The translations under genes were made by a program, and so were the position numbers. Below, one piece after another: positions 43,016 through 45,364 of a stretch of DNA of 45,364 nucleotides (positions are counted from its first letter, which is position 1; every line of letters begins with the position of its first letter). Origin of the DNA: JABDQZ01 sp050049775 (lineage in GTDB: Bacteria > Pseudomonadota > Gammaproteobacteria > Chromatiales > Chromatiaceae); assembly GCA_050049775.1 (NCBI GenBank), contig JASFVP010000028.1, positions 1 through 45,364 of the forward strand. Direction: 5' to 3'. The notes under the pieces were generated by a model. It was not told the DNA's origin. It searched no databases and saw only the letters and a list, made by a program, of their open reading frames with translations.

Positions 43016-43549
43016 TTATTTCTTCTTGGCTTCTTTACGCGCCACATACTCATCGGCGTAACGCACACCCTTGCCCTTGTAAGGCTCCGGCGGACGATAG
43101 GCGCGGATTTCAGCAGCCACCTGACCGACTTTCTGCTTGTCAAATCCCTTCACAACCACTTCGGTGGCGGACGGTGTTTCGATGGTAATACCTTCCGGCA
43201 CCGGATAATTGACCGGATGCGAAAAACCGAGCGACAGGTCCAGGACCTTACCCTTGGCCTGGGCGCGATAACCAACGCCGATCAGGGTCAATTTCTTTTC
43301 AAAGCCGCTGCTGACGCCGGTCACCATATTATTGATGACGGCTCTGGCAGTACCGGCCTGCGCCCAGCTGGTCTTCTCTTCGTCGACCGGACGCACGGTA
43401 ATGGTGTCGTCTTCGAGCTTGACAGCGACAACCGGATGCACATCCAGCGTCAAGGTGCCGTTGCTGCCCTTGACTTCAACATGCTGACCCTTGACGGTCA
43501 CTGTAACGCCCTTGGCGACAGTAATCGGTGCTTTTGCTACACGTGACAT
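43016..43549 (-). CDS. rplF: 50S ribosomal protein L6
   Basis: A 177-residue protein near the factor-binding centre, made of two similar alpha/beta domains. N-terminal MSRVAKAPITVAKGVTV and C-terminal EIRAYRPPEPYKGKGVRYADE identify it. ATG at 43549, 14 bases after rpsH ends. Confidence 0.98.
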   Translation of the reverse strand: MSRVAKAPITVAKGVTVTVKGQHVEVKGSNGTLTLDVHPVVAVKLEDDTITVRPVDEEKTSWAQAGTARAVINNMVTGVSSGFEKKLTLIGVGYRAQAKGKVLDLSLGFSHPVNYPVPEGITIETPSATEVVVKGFDKQKVGQVAAEIRAYRPPEPYKGKGVRYADEYVARKEAKKK

Positions 43550-43563
43550 GGCAGTACTCCGAC

Positions 43564-43959
43564 TTAGGCGACAAAGGCAATGACTTCACCACCGTGGCCG
43601 GCGCTGCGCGCGGCACGGTCTGTCATCAGACCCTTGGAAGTTGAAATGATGGCAACACCGAGACCGCCCCGCACTTTCGGCAGCTCGTCATGGCCTTTAT
43701 AAAGGCGCAGACTGGGCTTGCTGGCGCGTTTGAGCAGCTCGATAACCGGCTGACCCTGGTAGTATTTGAGTTCGATTTTCAGTTCGGACTTGGCGCCATT
43801 GCTGTTGACGGAGAAATCCGTGATGTAACCTTCTGCCTTGAGAAGCTCAGCAATCGCCACTTTGAACTTGGAAGACGGCATTGACACACTGGACTTGCCC
43901 ACGGACTGTCCATTTCGTATACGTGTCAACATATCCGCAACGGGATCTGACATACTCAT
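43564..43959 (-). CDS. rpsH: 30S ribosomal protein S8
   Basis: A 131-residue primary 16S rRNA-binding protein, which in E. coli also represses spc operon translation by binding rplE mRNA. MSMSDPVADMLTRIRNG aligns directly with E. coli S8, and STSKGLMTDRAARSAG is the conserved C-terminal part. ATG at 43959 has AAGGAG nine bases upstream. The open frame continues upstream through a terminator hairpin, so a longer protein is not credible. A 116-base gap with a strong intrinsic terminator separates it from rpsN. Confidence 0.97.
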   Translation of the reverse strand: MSMSDPVADMLTRIRNGQSVGKSSVSMPSSKFKVAIAELLKAEGYITDFSVNSNGAKSELKIELKYYQGQPVIELLKRASKPSLRLYKGHDELPKVRGGLGVAIISTSKGLMTDRAARSAGHGGEVIAFVA

Positions 43960-43983
43960 TAATTGTTTACTCCTTAGGTCAGC

Positions 43984-43996
43984 CACCTTGAAGGTG
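43984..43996 (-). other. Small hairpin between the internal terminator and rpsH
   Basis: CACCTT (43984-43989) and AAGGTG (43991-43996) are exact inverted repeats that can form a short stem about 25 bases before the rpsH start codon. It could influence rpsH translation or be an S8-binding site. Confidence 0.35.
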
Positions 43997-44011
43997 CGAT
44001 ACCAAAAATGC

Positions 44012-44038
44012 AAAAAACGGCCTCAAATTTTGAGGCCG
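44012..44038 (-). terminator. Intrinsic terminator inside the spc operon, between rpsN and rpsH
   Basis: Reading the minus strand, CGGCCTCAA and TTGAGGCCG (44018-44026 and 44030-44038) form a perfect nine-pair stem with a three-base loop, followed immediately by six T residues (44012-44017). This is a textbook Rho-independent terminator oriented to stop operon transcription after rpsN, in the middle of essential ribosomal genes. On the plus strand there is no T-tract after the stem. Confidence 0.85.
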
Positions 44039-44075
44039 CGAACTCTACACGATTTAAATCGAGATTTCCAGCTTT

Positions 44076-44381
44076 TTACCAGCTTGATTTCACCAAACCG
44101 GGGACATCACCGCGCATGGCGGCTTCACGCAGCTTGTTGCGGCACAGGCCGAACTTGCTATAGACCGCGTGCGGACGGCCGGTCAGGCGACAACGTTTCA
44201 TCTGGCGCGCCGGGCTGGCGTCGCGCGGCAGTTTCTGCATCTGCAGCACTGCAGCGTCGATTTGCTCGTGAGTACTGGCAGGATCCTTGATGATTTTCTT
44301 CAGTTCCTGGCGCTTGGCCGCATACTTTGCCGCCGCCTGCTTGCGCTTGTTCTCACGAGCCAACATACTTTTCTTAGCCAT
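44076..44381 (-). CDS. rpsN: 30S ribosomal protein S14, C-minus form
   Basis: A 101-residue protein of the long, zinc-free type: there are no paired CxxC motifs, and the family signature CRLTGRPHAVYSKFGLCRNKLREAA is present. ATG at 44381 (MAKKSMLARENKR); the frame extends upstream through rplE but only this start fits the family. Ten bases after rplE. Immediately followed by the intra-operon terminator. Confidence 0.97.
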   Translation of the reverse strand: MAKKSMLARENKRKQAAAKYAAKRQELKKIIKDPASTHEQIDAAVLQMQKLPRDASPARQMKRCRLTGRPHAVYSKFGLCRNKLREAAMRGDVPGLVKSSW

Positions 44382-44391
44382 AATCTCAACC

Positions 44392-44931
44392 TTAGTTCTT
44401 GAACGGGAAGTTAAACGCCTGCAACAGCGCCTTGGCTTCCTCATCGGTTTTCGCGGTGGTGGTGATGCTGATGTCCATACCACGCAGCGCGTCAATCTTG
44501 TCGTAATCGATTTCCGGGAAAATAATCTGTTCGGTCACGCCCATGTTGTAGTTGCCACGACCGTCAAACGCCTTGCCATTGAGGCCACGGAAGTCACGAA
44601 TACGCGGAATCGCGATCGCAATCAGACGATCCAGGAATTCGTACATGCGCTCGCGGCGCAGCGTAACCTTGCAGCCAACCGGCCAGCCTTCACGCACCTT
44701 GAAGCCGGCAATGGACTTGCGTGCCTTGGTGACCACCGGCTTCTGGCCGGAGATCTTTTCCAGGTCGGAAACCGCAAATTCCATGACTTTCTTGTCGCCA
44801 ATCGCTTCGCCGACACCCATGTTCAGGGTGATCTTGGTGATCCGCGGGATCTCCATGGCGCTCTTGTAACCGAACTTGCTCTGGAGGTCTGCAGCAATCT
44901 TGTCTTTGTACATCTCTTGTAGTCTTGCCAT
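44392..44931 (-). CDS. rplE: 50S ribosomal protein L5
   Basis: A 179-residue protein that binds 5S rRNA and contacts P-site tRNA. MARLQEMYKDKIAADLQSKFG, PRITKITLNMGVGEA and FPEIDYDKIDALRGMDISITTTAKTDEEA are diagnostic. In E. coli S8 regulates the operon at this gene's start. ATG at 44931, 11 bases after rplX. Confidence 0.98.
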   Translation of the reverse strand: MARLQEMYKDKIAADLQSKFGYKSAMEIPRITKITLNMGVGEAIGDKKVMEFAVSDLEKISGQKPVVTKARKSIAGFKVREGWPVGCKVTLRRERMYEFLDRLIAIAIPRIRDFRGLNGKAFDGRGNYNMGVTEQIIFPEIDYDKIDALRGMDISITTTAKTDEEAKALLQAFNFPFKN

Positions 44932-44942
44932 TTTAAATCGCC

Positions 44943-45263
44943 TCAGACATCTACAACTTCATTGTTCGACTTGAAAAAACGGACTTTTCTGCCGTCATCA
45001 AGCATCTTGAAACCGACCCGGTCCGCCTTGTTGGTGGCCGGATTGAACAGAGCCACATTGGAAATCGCCATCGGCATTTCCTTTTCCAGGATACCGCCCG
45101 GCTCACCGACATTCGGGTTGGCCTTGGTGTGGCGTTTCGCCATATTGACACTTTCCACCAGCACACGTTCACCCATGACCTGCAGAACCGTGCCGCGTTT
45201 GCCCTTGTCCTTGCCGGCAATCACGATGACATCGTCACCCTTGCGAATTTTATTCATTGCCAT
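44943..45263 (-). CDS. rplX: 50S ribosomal protein L24
   Basis: A 106-residue assembly-initiator protein near the tunnel exit with a KOW motif (KGDDVIVIAGKDKGKRGTV). The C-terminal ADRVGFKMLDDGRKVRFFKSN matches E. coli L24. ATG at 45263 has GAGGT eight bases upstream; a second ATG two codons later is also possible. Confidence 0.97.
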   Translation of the reverse strand: MAMNKIRKGDDVIVIAGKDKGKRGTVLQVMGERVLVESVNMAKRHTKANPNVGEPGGILEKEMPMAISNVALFNPATNKADRVGFKMLDDGRKVRFFKSNNEVVDV

Positions 45264-45274
45264 CTTTCTTTACC

Positions 45275-45364
45275 TCACAGCACTTCTGGTGCCAGTGAAA
45301 TGATTTTCATGAAGCGATCTCCACGAAGCTCACGCGTCACCGGACCAAAGATACGGGTGCCAAT
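45275..45364 (-). CDS. rplN: 50S ribosomal protein L14, C-terminal fragment (runs off right edge)
   Basis: The last 29 codons plus the stop are present: IGTRIFGPVTRELR, then GDRFMKIISLAPEVL. This is the conserved C-terminus of L14, which forms intersubunit bridges. Position upstream of rplX is the canonical start of the spc operon. The rest lies beyond the window. Confidence 0.97.
   Translation of the reverse strand: MGTRIFGPVTRELRGDRFMKIISLAPEVL

Noticed and set aside
43960..44013. 18-codon N-terminal extension of rpsH
   Set aside because: Alignment with E. coli S8 starts at ATG 43959, which has a good Shine-Dalgarno, and the extension would run from the internal terminator.

Overview
This window is a chromosomal segment of a gammaproteobacterium. 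The evidence is the E. coli-like gene order miaB - phoH-like - ybeY - corC, the classical spc-alpha ribosomal block ending at rplQ, a C-minus rpsN, and a YajR-type transporter beside ssb and uvrA. Complete sucrose synthesis genes, a second probable solute cluster and a Dur3-like sodium symporter suggest a salt-adapted (marine, halophilic or haloalkaliphilic) lineage. I cannot name the genus. No tRNA, rRNA, insertion sequence, prophage or CRISPR array is visible.

Layout. 1-3031 (minus): corC (partial), ybeY, phoH-like, miaB, tightly coupled. 3128-5383: a solitary asparagine-synthetase-like gene without the glutaminase cysteine, convergent with a cyclic-nucleotide-binding-fold protein. 5676-8001 (plus): chaperone operon hsp20 - cbpA - cbpM - hsp20. 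Its first Shine-Dalgarno lies in a possible RNA thermometer, a three-way junction precedes cbpA, and a probable structured small RNA with a strong terminator follows. 8195-14136: a Spy/CpxP-like periplasmic protein, glgC, rsmA and a P-type cation ATPase.

14217-27848 (minus) is the most interesting part. Its downstream half makes and uses sucrose: sps, spp, fructokinase, amylosucrase and a thioredoxin-like gene. Its upstream half is a compact set: FnIII membrane protein, M20 carbamoyl-amide hydrolase, cysteine hydrolase, Dur3-like symporter, an overlooked 40-residue membrane protein, an aspartate-transcarbamylase paralogue with an altered aspartate-binding loop, and a full asparagine-synthetase-type amidotransferase. 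Most junctions overlap by 4-8 bases. A divergent MarR regulator and a shared intergenic region full of inverted repeats sit at its head. I propose that this set makes, imports and recycles an N-carbamoylated amino-acid amide, possibly the compatible solute N-alpha-carbamoyl-glutamine 1-amide. A ureide-catabolic role is the main alternative.

28019-37004: the MarR gene, a heme-binding DUF3365-PAS-GGDEF-EAL sensor, ssb and yajR divergent from uvrA, and a SAM hydrolase-family gene. 37017-45364 (minus): terminator, then rplQ, rpoA, rpsD, rpsK, rpsM (alpha operon, with its own promoter) and rpmJ, secY, rplO, rpmD, rpsE, rplR, rplF, rpsH, rpsN, rplE, rplX, rplN (spc, entering from the right edge). 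A textbook intrinsic terminator lies inside the spc operon between rpsN and rpsH, which is unexpected.
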